Below are positions 1-8,099 of a stretch of DNA of 36,735 bases, in pieces (within the stretch, counting starts at the first letter, position 1; each line of letters starts with the position of its first letter). The stretch is from Arthrobacter sp. zg-Y769 (GTDB lineage: Bacteria > Actinomycetota > Actinomycetes > Actinomycetales > Micrococcaceae): the NCBI RefSeq assembly GCF_020907405.1, contig NZ_JAJJOE010000015.1, forward strand, positions 1 to 36,735, read 5' to 3'. Both the position numbers and the translations under genes were made by a program. The notes beneath the pieces are model-generated. The model was given only the letters and a program-made list of their open reading frames with translations. It did no database searches and was not told the DNA's origin.

Positions 1-98
<98 letters not shown>

Positions 99-136
99 CC
101 GCTGGTTAAACAGGTATTCGAGTGTCTAGCAGGTGC

Positions 137-934
137 TCACAGCGAACGCATTACCGAGACGACCTTGCCCATGATGGTTGCCTCGTCGCCAAGGATGGGC
201 TCGTAGCGGGTGTTCTGCGGCAGCAGCCAGGTGTGTCCGTTCCGCTGCCGGAAGGTCTTTACCGTGGCTTCGTCCTCCAGCAGGGCGGCAACAATGTCAC
301 CGTTTTCGGCGGTCGGCTGGCGCCTCACGACCACCCAGTCGCCGTCGCAGATGGCTGCGTCCACCATGGAATCGCCCGCAACACGAAGCATAAAGAGGTC
401 GCCGTGGCCAACCAGCTGGCGCGGCAGCGGAACCATCTCTTCCACCTGCTGGTCCGCCAGGATCGGCCCGCCTGCGGCGATCCGCCCGACCAGCGGAACC
501 ATTGCGGTGTCGATCGCCGTCGTCAGGTCGGCAACACCAGCGGTGCCGCCCGCGCGTGCCTTGCCGCTGCCGGAGGCGTTGTTTGCCGCAGTATCCGCCG
601 CTGCCGTGTTCCCGCCGTCCGCCGCGTTGCCTCGGCGCTGCGGGGCATCGCGGAGCAGGAGCGGGACCAGGATCTCCATGGCACGGGGACGCTTGGGATC
701 CCGGCGGATATAGCCCAGCTTCTCCAGCTGGCTCAGCTGGTGGGTGACGCTGGAGAGGCTGGCCAGGCCCACAATGTCGCCGATTTCCCGCATGGACGGC
801 GGGTAGCCGTTGGCGTTCACCGAGCGCTGAATGGTTTCGAGGATCTTGGTCTGGCGGGCGGTTAGGCCCTTGGTGCGTCCTGCCGGCGCGGGCGCGGCAG
901 GGGAGGGGGTGCTGCCATTGGTAACACGGGCCAC
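137..934 (-). CDS. lexA: LexA repressor, SOS regulator
   Basis: LexA represses the SOS regulon and cleaves itself when RecA filaments form on damaged DNA. The 265-residue protein has a winged helix-turn-helix at about residues 22-90 ([12 protein letters not shown]... [16 protein letters not shown]). An Ala/Gly-rich linker of roughly 50 residues (93-145) follows, then the S24 peptidase-like domain. The cleavage site is Ala154-Gly155 (RIAAGGP) and the Ser-Lys dyad is Ser189 (AGDSM) and Lys226 (ATVKTF). All key residues are present. The start is GTG at 934, preceded by a good ribosome site (GAAGGGAAG) about 8 bases upstream on the minus strand. It is divergent from a LysM gene, the arrangement known for lexA-yneA in Bacillus and lexA-Rv2719c in mycobacteria. 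The linker is somewhat long for the family. Confidence 0.97.
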   Translation of the reverse strand: MARVTNGSTPSPAAPAPAGRTKGLTARQTKILETIQRSVNANGYPPSMREIGDIVGLASLSSVTHQLSQLEKLGYIRRDPKRPRAMEILVPLLLRDAPQRRGNAADGGNTAAADTAANNASGSGKARAGGTAGVADLTTAIDTAMVPLVGRIAAGGPILADQQVEEMVPLPRQLVGHGDLFMLRVAGDSMVDAAICDGDWVVVRRQPTAENGDIVAALLEDEATVKTFRQRNGHTWLLPQNTRYEPILGDEATIMGKVVSVMRSL

Positions 935-1037
935 GTCGGCTTCCCTTCACAGTCGGCCCGGGGATGCGGGCCGGATGGTTCTAGCGGTGTATCTGGTTTG
1001 TCCAGCGGTGAGTTCGTACTGCGGTGATGAATTGCCG

Positions 1038-1105
1038 GCACCGTTTGCCGGTGCCGTTTTGTCAGCACCGTTTCTCAGTGCCGTTTTGTCAGTGCTGTTT
1101 TGTCA
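1038..1105. repeat. Five tandem 13-14 bp units upstream of lexA
   Basis: Successive units read GCACCGTTTGCCG (1038), GTGCCGTTTTGTCA (1051), GCACCGTTTCTCA (1065), GTGCCGTTTTGTCA (1078) and GTGCTGTTTTGTCA (1092). Two copies are identical and the others differ by a few bases. Read in the lexA direction, the longer units become TGACAAAACGGCAC, so each carries a TGACA core resembling a -35 hexamer. The function is unknown. The array may be a simple slippage product. Confidence 0.75.
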
Positions 1106-1174
1106 GTGCGGGGTGGTTAGTTGGTCCCAGTCGCTTCCAACAGGTTCAACGCTAGGGGAGCGGAACCGAATTTT

Positions 1175-1188
1175 CAAACATATATTCG
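1175..1188. promoter_or_regulatory. Degenerate LexA (SOS) box
   Basis: CAAACATATATTCG differs at two positions from the actinobacterial/Bacillus-type SOS consensus CGAACATATGTTCG. It lies in the same AT-rich patch as the stronger box at 1244-1255 and two isolated ATGTTCG half-sites (1203-1209 and 1226-1232). It is plausible as a weaker LexA site; binding is inferred. Confidence 0.5.
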
Positions 1189-1243
1189 AGCGAGTCTCGA
1201 CAATGTTCGTAGATAAGTGCTAGAAATGTTCGAGTACAACTTA

Positions 1244-1255
1244 GAACATACGTTC
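1244..1255. promoter_or_regulatory. LexA (SOS) box between lexA and LysM gene
   Basis: GAACATACGTTC fits the SOS box pattern GAAC-N4-GTTC. It sits about 180 bp upstream of the LysM gene start and about 310 bp upstream of the lexA start. Divergent lexA and LysM genes in other Gram-positive bacteria are both LexA-controlled, which supports the assignment. Confidence 0.75.
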
Positions 1256-1280
1256 GAGTCTGAGCGTGGATCCAGTTTGG

Positions 1281-1304
1281 GTCTGAGTATGAGTCTGAGT
1301 ATGA
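1281..1304. repeat. Perfect 12 bp tandem duplication
   Basis: GTCTGAGTATGA occurs twice back to back, and a diverged copy (GTCTGAGCGTGG) begins at 1258, just after the LexA box. It lies upstream of the chosen LysM start, in presumed untranslated or promoter DNA. If the longer frame from 1217 were translated, it would encode a short Leu-Ser-Met repeat. Confidence 0.7.
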
Positions 1305-1435
1305 AAAGGCCCGCCGACACCTCGGTAGGCCCACCAGATGTTCGAATGCAGTTTCGAGCCACAGTGCTTTCCCGGTGCTATTGCGGGAGGGGCGGGGGTC
1401 GGCATAACTGCTCTTCGGACCGGAAAGGTATTGAC

Positions 1436-1870
1436 ATGTCAGTACACGTACTGCCCTTGACCGCACAGAGCCTCACCGGCACGGGTTCGGCCCGCGCCGT
1501 TGCTCCGGCGGTTGTTACGCCCGCCCGCAGCCTTACCCCCTCGTCTGCCCCCTCGGAGTCCGTCCCGCTGCGTCTCACACGGCGCGGACGGCTGGTCCTC
1601 GTCGGCGCGCCGTTGATGATTGCAGCCGCAGTCCTGCTTGCCTTCATCGGTTTCTTTACCGCACCGGCCATGGCATCGGTGGATTCCGCGGAACAGACAC
1701 GCACCATCCAGGTGAGCGTTTCCTCCGGCGATTCCCTCTGGTCGCTTGCCACCGAATTCGCTCCTGAACAGGATCCCCGCACCGTCGTGGCCGACATCGT
1801 GGAACTCAACAACCTGGCAGATGCCACCGTCCCCGCGGGCAGCCAGCTCTATATTCCGGTCTCGCGCTAG
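1436..1870 (+). CDS. LysM-domain membrane protein, probable SOS division inhibitor
   Basis: This 144-residue protein has a Ser/Pro/Ala-rich N-terminal part (1-45), a basic stretch (RLTRRGR) and one transmembrane helix at about 52-74. A single LysM domain follows at about 91-142 (TIQVSVSSGDSLWSLATEF ... PAGSQLYIPV). The topology is N-in/C-out, so the LysM domain would contact peptidoglycan outside the membrane. The start at 1436 is preferred because GGAAAGG lies about 9 bases upstream, and because the longer frame from 1217 would run through LexA sites and repeats. Position next to lexA and architecture match Bacillus YneA and mycobacterial Rv2719c, SOS-induced proteins that delay division. 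That role is inferred; the fold and membrane anchor are directly visible. Confidence 0.85.
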   Translation: MSVHVLPLTAQSLTGTGSARAVAPAVVTPARSLTPSSAPSESVPLRLTRRGRLVLVGAPLMIAAAVLLAFIGFFTAPAMASVDSAEQTRTIQVSVSSGDSLWSLATEFAPEQDPRTVVADIVELNNLADATVPAGSQLYIPVSR

Positions 1871-1918
1871 CGCAGCCGGCGAGTGCAGCCCCACGTCCGG
1901 GCGTCCTAAGCTGTAGGG

Positions 1919-3019
1919 GTGAATGAACAGCTGGAAAACCTGAACCGACTTCCCCTGCGCGATGATCTGCGCGGACTGACGCCGTACGGCGCCCCGCAGC
2001 TGGATGTGCCGATCCTGCTGAACGTCAACGAAAACACCCACGGGCTTCCGGAGCATGTGCGCCGGGCCATTGTTGCCGAGATCGAAACCGTCGTCTCAGG
2101 CCTGAACCGGTATCCCGACCGCGAATTCACCCGGCTTCGGGAAAACCTGGCCAAATACCTGGGCCATGACCTGACCGCGGAGAATATCTGGGCAGGCAAC
2201 GGGTCCAACGAGGTCCTCCAACAGATCCTGCAGGCTTTCGGAGGACCCGGGCGGACAGCCATGAGCTTCCCTCCCACCTACTCCATGTACCCGCTGCTGG
2301 CCAGCGGCACCGGCACCAAGTACATCACCGGGACGAGGGAACCGGACTTCTCCCTGACCCCGGAATCGGCTGCGGAACAGATCCGGGCCCAGGCACCCAA
2401 TATCGTGATTCTGTGCACCCCGAACAACCCGACGGGTACGGCACTGGGACTGGACGTCATCGAAGCCGCCTATGCCGCGGGCGAAGCTTCCAACGCCATC
2501 GTGGTGGTTGACGAGGCCTATGCCGAGTTTTCCCACACCGACACGCCCAGCGCCCTGCAGCTGCTTCCCGGCCGGGAGCGGCTGGTCATTTCCCGCACCA
2601 TGTCCAAGGCCTTCGCCCTGGCAGGTGCCCGCATCGGTTACTTCGCTGCCGCACCGCAGGTTGCCGATGCCCTCCGTCTGGTCCGTCTGCCCTATCACCT
2701 CTCGGCAATCACGCAGGCCACGGCGAACGCCGCGCTGACGCATGCCGATGCGCTGCTCTCCAACGTCGAGGACATCAAGGGCCAGCGGGACCGCATAGTG
2801 GCGGAGCTGAACGGGCTCGGACTGGAACCGGCCCCGTCGGACTCCAACTTTGTCCTGTTCGGCGGAATGGAGGACCCCCGCGCCGTGTGGGAAGGGCTGC
2901 TCGAAGCAGGTGTCCTGGTCAGGGACGTCGGCATTGAAGGCCATCTGCGGGTTACGGCCGGCACCGAAGCCGAAACCACGGCGTTCCTGACCAGGCTCCG
3001 GGAGCTGCTGGCCGCCTGA
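1919..3019 (+). CDS. hisC: Histidinol-phosphate aminotransferase
   Basis: This PLP-dependent class I/II aminotransferase converts imidazole acetol phosphate and glutamate to histidinol phosphate. The 366 residues show NNPTG (169-173), the VVDEAYAEF segment with the PLP-binding Asp (about 198), and the Schiff-base lysine Lys230 in SKAFALAGARIGY. The RVTAGTEAET segment near the C-terminus is the usual substrate-phosphate region. The start is GTG at 1919. There is no good ribosome site, but a TAAGCT hexamer (1907-1912) lies seven bases upstream, so the mRNA may be leaderless (inference). A 156 bp gap separates it from hisB, enough for a separate promoter. Confidence 0.95.
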   Translation: MNEQLENLNRLPLRDDLRGLTPYGAPQLDVPILLNVNENTHGLPEHVRRAIVAEIETVVSGLNRYPDREFTRLRENLAKYLGHDLTAENIWAGNGSNEVLQQILQAFGGPGRTAMSFPPTYSMYPLLASGTGTKYITGTREPDFSLTPESAAEQIRAQAPNIVILCTPNNPTGTALGLDVIEAAYAAGEASNAIVVVDEAYAEFSHTDTPSALQLLPGRERLVISRTMSKAFALAGARIGYFAAAPQVADALRLVRLPYHLSAITQATANAALTHADALLSNVEDIKGQRDRIVAELNGLGLEPAPSDSNFVLFGGMEDPRAVWEGLLEAGVLVRDVGIEGHLRVTAGTEAETTAFLTRLRELLAA

Positions 3020-3175
3020 GCGCTGCCCGCCGGGCGCTCCGGGTCCGGCGTGCTCCGGTACGCACCATGACCTGCGGAGGCTGCGGTTTCGGGGAGACGG
3101 CGCGTTCGGGACTAAACTGATGACCTGCCGGGGCTTTGCCTATTGCTCCGGCCCCGATCTTCGTGAAGGAACCCC

Positions 3176-3793
3176 ATGACTGTGGAGACCGCCACCGGAC
3201 GCACCGCCCGCCTTGAGCGGACCACCAGCGAATCGTCCGTCGTCGTTGAGCTGGACCTGGACGGCACCGGCCGCGCCGATATCAGCACCTCGGTGCCGTT
3301 CTATGACCACATGCTGACGGCGCTGGCCAAGCACTCGCTGATGGACCTTACCGTCCGGGCCACCGGCGACACGCACATCGATGTCCACCACACCGTGGAG
3401 GACGTCGCCATCAGCATCGGCGAAGCGCTTCGGATTGCCCTGGGCACCAAGGCCGGCATCCGGCGGTTCGGCGAAGCGACCGTGCCCCTCGACGAGGCGC
3501 TGGCGAACGCCGTCGTCGATATTTCCGGGCGGCCGTACCTGGTGCACTCCGGCGAACCCGCCGGCCAGGAATACCACCTGATCGGCGGACACTTCACCGG
3601 ATCGCTGACCCGCCACGTGTTCGAAGCCATCACGCTGCACGCCCAGATCTGCCTCCACATGCGGGTCCTCGGCGGCCGCGATCCCCACCACATTGTCGAG
3701 GCCCAGTTCAAGGCCTTCGCCCGCGCACTGCGGGCGGCTGTCGAATCCGATCCGCGCGTAGAGGGCATCCCCTCCACGAAGGGAGCACTGTGA
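3176..3793 (+). CDS. hisB: Imidazoleglycerol-phosphate dehydratase
   Basis: This enzyme dehydrates imidazole glycerol phosphate to imidazole acetol phosphate. It is the monofunctional actinobacterial type (205 residues), without the fused phosphatase of enterobacteria. Two metal-binding HHxxE motifs are present: HHTVE at 71-75 and HHIVE at 171-175. The DHML motif of the family is at 44-47. The ATG start at 3176 has a GAAGGA ribosome site 6-7 bases upstream. A TAAACT element at 3113-3118 could be the -10 of an operon promoter for hisB-hisH-small ORF-hisA. The last four bases overlap hisH. Confidence 0.96.
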   Translation: MTVETATGRTARLERTTSESSVVVELDLDGTGRADISTSVPFYDHMLTALAKHSLMDLTVRATGDTHIDVHHTVEDVAISIGEALRIALGTKAGIRRFGEATVPLDEALANAVVDISGRPYLVHSGEPAGQEYHLIGGHFTGSLTRHVFEAITLHAQICLHMRVLGGRDPHHIVEAQFKAFARALRAAVESDPRVEGIPSTKGAL

Positions 3794-4428
3794 GTCCCCG
3801 CAACGTCACTGTCCTGGACTACGGTTCCGGCAACATCCGCTCGGCGGTGCGCGCCCTCGAGCACGCCGGCGCCAACGTCACGCTCAGCGCCAAGCCAGAC
3901 GACGTACTGAACGCCGACGGACTGGTGGTGCCCGGCGTCGGCGCATTCGCGGCCGTAATGCAGGGACTGAAGGACGTGGATGCGATCCGCATGATCGGCC
4001 GCCGTGTTGCCGGCGGCCGGCCGGTCCTGGGCATCTGCGTGGGACTGCAGGTCCTCTTCGACGAAGGCGTCGAACACGGAGTCCGGACCAAGGGCATGGG
4101 CGAGTGGCCCGGCGTGGTCGAACGCCTGGCCGCCGACGTCGTTCCCCACATGGGCTGGAACACCGTCACCCCGCCGGAGGGCTCGGCCCTGTTTGACGGC
4201 ATCGAGGACCAGCGGTTCTACTTCGTGCACAGCTACGGCGTGCAGAAGTGGGACTTCGACGTCACCCAGCCGGCCATGCGTCCGCCGCAGGTCACCTGGG
4301 CGGACCACGGCGGCCCGTTCATCGCCGCGGTGGAGAACGGCGCACTGTCGGCCACCCAGTTCCACCCGGAAAAGTCCGGTGACGCCGGTGCGGCGCTGCT
4401 GAACAACTGGCTGAAGACCCTGGGCTAG
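3790..4428 (+). CDS. hisH: Imidazole glycerol phosphate synthase, glutaminase subunit
   Basis: HisH releases ammonia from glutamine and channels it to HisF, which forms imidazole glycerol phosphate and AICAR. The class I amidotransferase triad is visible in the 212 residues: Cys83 in GICVGLQ, His192 and Glu194 in QFHPEKS. The oxyanion region PGVGAF is at 48-53. The GTG start at 3790 overlaps the hisB stop codon in a GTGA arrangement, indicating translational coupling. Its partner hisF is not in this window. Confidence 0.96.
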   Translation: MSPRNVTVLDYGSGNIRSAVRALEHAGANVTLSAKPDDVLNADGLVVPGVGAFAAVMQGLKDVDAIRMIGRRVAGGRPVLGICVGLQVLFDEGVEHGVRTKGMGEWPGVVERLAADVVPHMGWNTVTPPEGSALFDGIEDQRFYFVHSYGVQKWDFDVTQPAMRPPQVTWADHGGPFIAAVENGALSATQFHPEKSGDAGAALLNNWLKTLG

Positions 4429-4436
4429 GGGCCGAT

Positions 4437-4595
4437 ATGTGGAGCGTTATCCTCATGGGCCTGGCCGGGCTGCTGATCGGCGGAGCGGTGTCCTTCCGCA
4501 GTCAGGGCATGTCCAAAATCATCGTTATCAGTTTCTGGGTCCTGGCCGGAATGGCCCTGCTGGGCGCATACCTGCTGACCCTTGACCTCTCCTGA
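4437..4595 (+). CDS. 52-residue membrane peptide between hisH and hisA
   Basis: An ATG frame opens eight bases after the hisH stop and encodes 52 residues, [16 protein letters not shown]... to ...LLTLDLS. It has two hydrophobic helices (about 2-20 and 27-48) joined by a short polar loop (RSQGMSK), the pattern of a two-helix inner-membrane hairpin. It fills the hisH-hisA gap almost exactly, leaving 22 bases before the hisA ATG. The ribosome site is weak: TAGGGG lies about 7 bases upstream of the start. I do not recognise a family. Tight packing and balanced composition argue for a real gene. Function is unknown; it may only provide translational continuity. Confidence 0.7.
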   Translation: MWSVILMGLAGLLIGGAVSFRSQGMSKIIVISFWVLAGMALLGAYLLTLDLS

Positions 4596-4617
4596 CCCCA
4601 CCACCGAAAGCCGTCAC

Positions 4618-5367
4618 ATGCCCTTCAGTGAAACCCCCGTCCTTGAACTCCTGCCCGCCGTGGATGTCGCCGACGGCCAAGCCGTGCGCCTCGTGCAGGG
4701 TGAAGCAGGCAGCGAGACCAGCTACGGCGATCCGCTGGACGCAGCGCTGGCCTGGCAGAACGACGGCGCCGAATGGGTCCATTTGGTGGACCTCGACGCG
4801 GCCTTCGGCCGGGGGTCGAATCTTGACCTGCTCAGCCGCGTGGTGAAATCCCTGGATATCAAGGTGGAACTCTCCGGCGGGATCCGCGACGACGAGTCCC
4901 TGGAGAAGGCCCTGGAACTGGGTGCTGCCCGGGTCAACCTGGGAACGGCTGCACTGGAGAACCCGGGATGGACCGCCAGCGCCATTGCCCGCTACGGCCA
5001 GGCGATCGCCGTCGGCCTCGACGTGCGCGGCACCACCCTCGCCGCCCGCGGCTGGACCCAGGAAGGCGGAGACCTCTGGGAGGTGCTGGCCCGGCTGGAA
5101 GAAGCCGGCTGCGCACGTTACGTGGTCACCGACGTCACGAAGGACGGCACGCTCCGCGGACCCAATCTGGACCTGCTCCGCGAGGTGCTCAAGCGCACCG
5201 ACAGGCCCGTGGTGGCCTCCGGCGGCATCTCCAGCCTCGATGACCTGGCTGCCCTGCGGGAACTGGTTCCGCTGGGCCTCGAGGGCACCATTGTGGGCAA
5301 GGCACTCTATGCCGGCGCGTTCACGCTACCCCAGGCTCTCGACGTCGCCGGGCACCCGGAACGCTAG
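4618..5367 (+). CDS. priA: Phosphoribosyl isomerase A (HisA/TrpF bifunctional type)
   Basis: This (beta/alpha)8 isomerase acts on ProFAR in histidine synthesis. In actinobacteria the enzyme usually also serves as TrpF in tryptophan synthesis. In 249 residues the general base Asp16 (LLPAVD) and the second catalytic Asp172 (TDVTKDGT) are present. Arg144 and Trp146 (ARGW) correspond to the Arg143/Trp145 pair that marks the dual-substrate PriA type in Mycobacterium. The phosphate-binding SGGIR and ASGGIS loops are intact. The ATG at 4618 has GAAAG about 8 bases upstream and is preferred over TTG at 4582, which would overlap the small upstream gene. Dual function is inferred from residues and lineage. 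Confidence 0.93.
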   Translation: MPFSETPVLELLPAVDVADGQAVRLVQGEAGSETSYGDPLDAALAWQNDGAEWVHLVDLDAAFGRGSNLDLLSRVVKSLDIKVELSGGIRDDESLEKALELGAARVNLGTAALENPGWTASAIARYGQAIAVGLDVRGTTLAARGWTQEGGDLWEVLARLEEAGCARYVVTDVTKDGTLRGPNLDLLREVLKRTDRPVVASGGISSLDDLAALRELVPLGLEGTIVGKALYAGAFTLPQALDVAGHPER

Positions 5368-5369
5368 GC

Positions 5370-6218
5370 ATGGCAGCACGCGAACTGCCCGGCCACATCG
5401 CTGCGGCCCTTGCCGGGGCCGGCGGCCCCACCGATTCCGCCGGCCGGCCGTGGTCCGGACGGGACCTGGCCGGCGAGGGAAACCCGCTGCACAACTTCGA
5501 CTCCGACAACGGGCAGACCGACGCCGGCTACGCGGCGGCCCTGGCGAAACTGGTAGCCGGGAGCGGAAGCGAAGCGGAAGTTGTAGCCTCCCTGGCCGCT
5601 GCCCGCGTCTTCGTGCCGATCGTGGCCGTGCTGGGCGAGGAAGCGGAATCGGATCACGGGCTCACCGCGGACAAGCAGGCCGATATGGCGCTGGTGACGC
5701 TCAGTGCGCCGGACGGCCGCAAGGCGCTGCCGGTGTTCACCTCGGTGGCCGCTTTGGAACACTGGCATCCCGAAGCCCGGCCGGTTGCGGTCTACGCCAA
5801 CCGTGCCGCACTCTCCGCCGTCGCCGAAGACGCCCAGCTGCTGGTGATCGACCCGGGAGCCGAATTCACCTTCGTGGTACGGCGTCCCGCCATGTGGGCC
5901 CTGGCCCGCCAACAGGAGTGGCTGCCCTCCTATGCCGATGCCGGACTCGTAGCGGCGGCCGAAGCCGCCGCCGGGCCGGACCCCCGGATCCTGGCCGTGA
6001 CCCTCCAGCAGGGGCCGGGGACCGCGTCGCGGACCGCCGCCGGTGCGCCGGTGGCCGGGGGAGGGGCCGGCCCTGAGCTTAGAATGGTGCTTCAGCTTGC
6101 GCCCGGACTTGATCCGCAGGACGTTTCAGCCCTGGCGGCCGGACTGCAGCAGCGCCTGACTGCCAACCCCGAGTTTGTTGAGCGCGTGGATTCACTGGAG
6201 CTGAAAATCACGCGCTGA
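5370..6218 (+). CDS. SseB family protein
   Basis: This 282-residue protein has an SseB-like N-terminal domain: FVPIVAV at about 91-97, ALPVFTSVAALEHW at about 123-136, and an AQLLVIDPG segment at about 158-166. An Ala/Gly-rich linker and a small alpha/beta C-terminal domain follow (LRMVLQLAPGLDPQDVSAL). The family takes its name from enterobacterial SseB; its molecular role in actinobacteria is not established. The gene starts two bases after priA and is probably cotranscribed. I see no signal peptide or membrane helix, so it is likely cytoplasmic. Confidence 0.8.
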   Translation: MAARELPGHIAAALAGAGGPTDSAGRPWSGRDLAGEGNPLHNFDSDNGQTDAGYAAALAKLVAGSGSEAEVVASLAAARVFVPIVAVLGEEAESDHGLTADKQADMALVTLSAPDGRKALPVFTSVAALEHWHPEARPVAVYANRAALSAVAEDAQLLVIDPGAEFTFVVRRPAMWALARQQEWLPSYADAGLVAAAEAAAGPDPRILAVTLQQGPGTASRTAAGAPVAGGGAGPELRMVLQLAPGLDPQDVSALAAGLQQRLTANPEFVERVDSLELKITR

Positions 6219-6251
6219 CCCGTCCGGCGTAGCCGCCAGAAGAGGACTGCC

Positions 6252-7562
6252 GTGAATTTTGGCCTGTACCGCGAGATGCTGCGGATAGCCCCTATCCGCC
6301 GTGTCCTGCTCATCGGGATGATCGCCCGTTTCCCGCATTCCGCCGCCGGAGTGCTGCTGACCCTGCACGTGGTCAACACCATGGACAAGGGCTACGCGGC
6401 CGCAGGTGCCGTAGCCGCCGTCGTGACCATCGGCATCGCGGTGGGCGGCCCCTGGCGCGGCCGCCGCGTAGACACCGTGGGCCTGAGGCGTGCCCTGATT
6501 CCCTCGGTCATTGCCGAAGCAGTCATCTGGAGTCTTGCTCCGCATGCCAGCTTTGAATGGCTGCTGGTCCTGGCCCTGATCGGCGGGGTGTTCACCCTCC
6601 CGGTCTTCAGTGTGGTGCGGCAGTCGCTGGGCGTCCTGGCCACCGGTGAACAGCGGCGCACCGCCTTTGCACTGGATTCCATCGCCACCGAGCTCGTTTT
6701 CATGATGGGACCTGCCCTGGGCGCGGTAATAGCAACACGCTCGTCGGTCATCGGACTCACCGCAGTCGGGGTGTCCTCCGCAGTAGCCGGGGTGCTGCTG
6801 ATGTGGTTCAACCCGCCGACCCGCACCGCGGAATCCCGGAACGCCGTGACTGCGGCCGATGAGCAGGACGCTGCTGCGGCCGCCGCCGTCGCCGTGGCCC
6901 CGGCAAATGTGCAGGAAGCACCGATGGAACTGACCGGAGCCGGCCTGCCGGACGGCCCGCAGAGCCTGTTCGGCCGGCTGCGAAACGGCCTCGCGGGAAG
7001 CTTCGGCTGGTTTACCCCGAGCGTGGCCGTGGTCTTTGCCGTCGCCGTCGGCGCCGGGCTGCTGCTGTCCAGCACCGACGTCGGCATTGTGGCGCTGGTG
7101 GAAGCCGGTGGAAACCCGTCCGAGGTCGGCATTGTATTCGTCGCGTGGTGCACGGCCTCCGCTGTCGGCGGGATTCTCTACGGAGCCATGAACCGGCGGA
7201 TCCCGCCGATGCTGCTACTGCTGGCCATGGCCGTCCTGACGATGCCGATGGCCTTCGCCACCGGCACCCTCAGCCTTGCACTGCTTTCAATCGCCCCGGG
7301 CCTGCTCTGCGCGCCGGTGCTGTCTTCGGCATCCGAGCGGGTGGCTGACCTCGTGTCGGAGGAACGGCGGGGCGAAGCCATGGGCTGGTACGGCTCGTCG
7401 ATGACTGCCGGCACCGCGCTGGGCGCACCTGTGGCAGGCCTGGCCATCGACGTCATTGGTCCCTGGTCCGGCTTCCTGATGGCCGGCGGTGCCGCATCCG
7501 TGCTGGTGCTGGTGACGCTTATGGTCCGGGGGTTCGCCCGGCGCCCGGATCCGGTCCGCTAG
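6252..7562 (+). CDS. MFS transporter
   Basis: This 436-residue multi-pass protein has about 12 hydrophobic segments in two halves. They are separated by a long Ala-rich cytoplasmic loop at about 198-250 (TAADEQDAAAAAAVAVAP). The loop after the second helix reads GGPWRGRRVDTVGLRRA, the G-x3-D-x2-G-x-R pattern of the major facilitator superfamily A motif. The GTG start at 6252 has AGAGGA about 6 bases upstream. It follows the SseB gene by 33 bases and may belong to the same transcript. Substrate cannot be deduced; an efflux role is most common for such proteins. Confidence 0.85.
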   Translation: MNFGLYREMLRIAPIRRVLLIGMIARFPHSAAGVLLTLHVVNTMDKGYAAAGAVAAVVTIGIAVGGPWRGRRVDTVGLRRALIPSVIAEAVIWSLAPHASFEWLLVLALIGGVFTLPVFSVVRQSLGVLATGEQRRTAFALDSIATELVFMMGPALGAVIATRSSVIGLTAVGVSSAVAGVLLMWFNPPTRTAESRNAVTAADEQDAAAAAAVAVAPANVQEAPMELTGAGLPDGPQSLFGRLRNGLAGSFGWFTPSVAVVFAVAVGAGLLLSSTDVGIVALVEAGGNPSEVGIVFVAWCTASAVGGILYGAMNRRIPPMLLLLAMAVLTMPMAFATGTLSLALLSIAPGLLCAPVLSSASERVADLVSEERRGEAMGWYGSSMTAGTALGAPVAGLAIDVIGPWSGFLMAGGAASVLVLVTLMVRGFARRPDPVR

Positions 7563-7575
7563 TTTCCGGGCAGGA

Positions 7576-7641
7576 AAAAGCCCGAAGAGCCTGCCGCGGA
7601 TTCCGCGGTACCGGCAGCTGCCGGCGTCAGGCCCTTCGGGC
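7576..7641 (-). terminator. Rho-independent terminator for DUF1844 gene
   Basis: On the minus strand GCCCGAAGGGCCTG (7641-7628) pairs with CAGGCTCTTCGGGC (7593-7580) with one mismatch. The loop contains an inner CCGCGG hairpin. A TTTTT run (7579-7575) follows directly. It lies 30 bases past the DUF1844 stop codon and may also block read-through from the MFS gene. Confidence 0.85.
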
Positions 7642-7670
7642 GATCAATGGTGCGGGGGAGGAACGGAGTC

Positions 7671-8099
7671 CTAGCTGACGGGGCCGGTGAACTTTTCGCC
7701 CGGACCCTTGCCCGGAGCATCCTGGATAACGGAAGCTTCGCGGAAGGCGAGCTGCAGGGAACGCAGTCCGTCGCGCAACGGTCCGGCGTGCTGGCTGCCG
7801 ATCTCCGGGGCGGCGGCGGTGACAAAACCGGCCAGGGCGGTGATCAGCTTGCGGGCCTCGTCCAGGTCCTTGAGCTCTTCGGCGTCATCGCCTTCGGCCA
7901 GGCCGCACTTTACGGCTGCTGCGCTCATCAGGTGGACGGCCGCCGTCGTAATGACCTCGATGGCCGGCACTTCGGCAATGTCGCGCATCTGCTCGACGAC
8001 TTCCTGCTGTGCTGCTGCCGCAGATTCGGACTCTGCTGGTGTTCCCGGGAAGGAGTGGCGGGTTGCCTCGCCGGCCGGATTGCTCTGTGGGGTACTCAT
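7671..8099 (-). CDS. DUF1844 domain protein
   Basis: This small cytoplasmic protein of 142 residues begins MSTPQSNPAG. An acidic, Ala/Ser-rich disordered N-terminal part leads to a mostly helical DUF1844 core: PAIEVITTAAVHLMSAAAVKCG, then ELKDLDEARKLITALAGFV. Function is unknown. In actinobacteria the gene is regularly found beside infC, here in divergent orientation. The ATG at 8099 gives the usual family length. A frame-compatible upstream start at 8207 would add 36 residues without domain similarity. The ribosome site is weak. Confidence 0.85.
   Translation of the reverse strand: MSTPQSNPAGEATRHSFPGTPAESESAAAAQQEVVEQMRDIAEVPAIEVITTAAVHLMSAAAVKCGLAEGDDAEELKDLDEARKLITALAGFVTAAAPEIGSQHAGPLRDGLRSLQLAFREASVIQDAPGKGPGEKFTGPVS

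Larger units (their letters stand above)
935..1435. other. lexA-LysM divergent intergenic region
   Basis: These 501 bases separate the lexA start from the LysM gene start. I see no convincing gene in them, although an open frame from 1217 runs in-frame into the LysM gene. They contain a tandem repeat of a 13-14 base unit (1038-1105), an AT-richer stretch with four TTCG half-sites (1185, 1206, 1229, 1253), one good LexA box, and a perfect 12-base duplication (1281-1304). The promoters of both divergent genes should lie here, but I cannot place convincing -35/-10 pairs. Confidence 0.7.

Noticed and set aside
1217-1870. Longer 217-residue frame for the LysM protein
   Set aside because: The extra 73 residues run through LexA-like sites and the 12 bp repeats and show no domain; the ATG at 1436 has a proper ribosome site.
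3067-3120. 17-codon ORF with CGGC between hisC and hisB, possible leader peptide
   Set aside because: No histidine run, no attenuator hairpin pair nearby; a frame this short occurs by chance.
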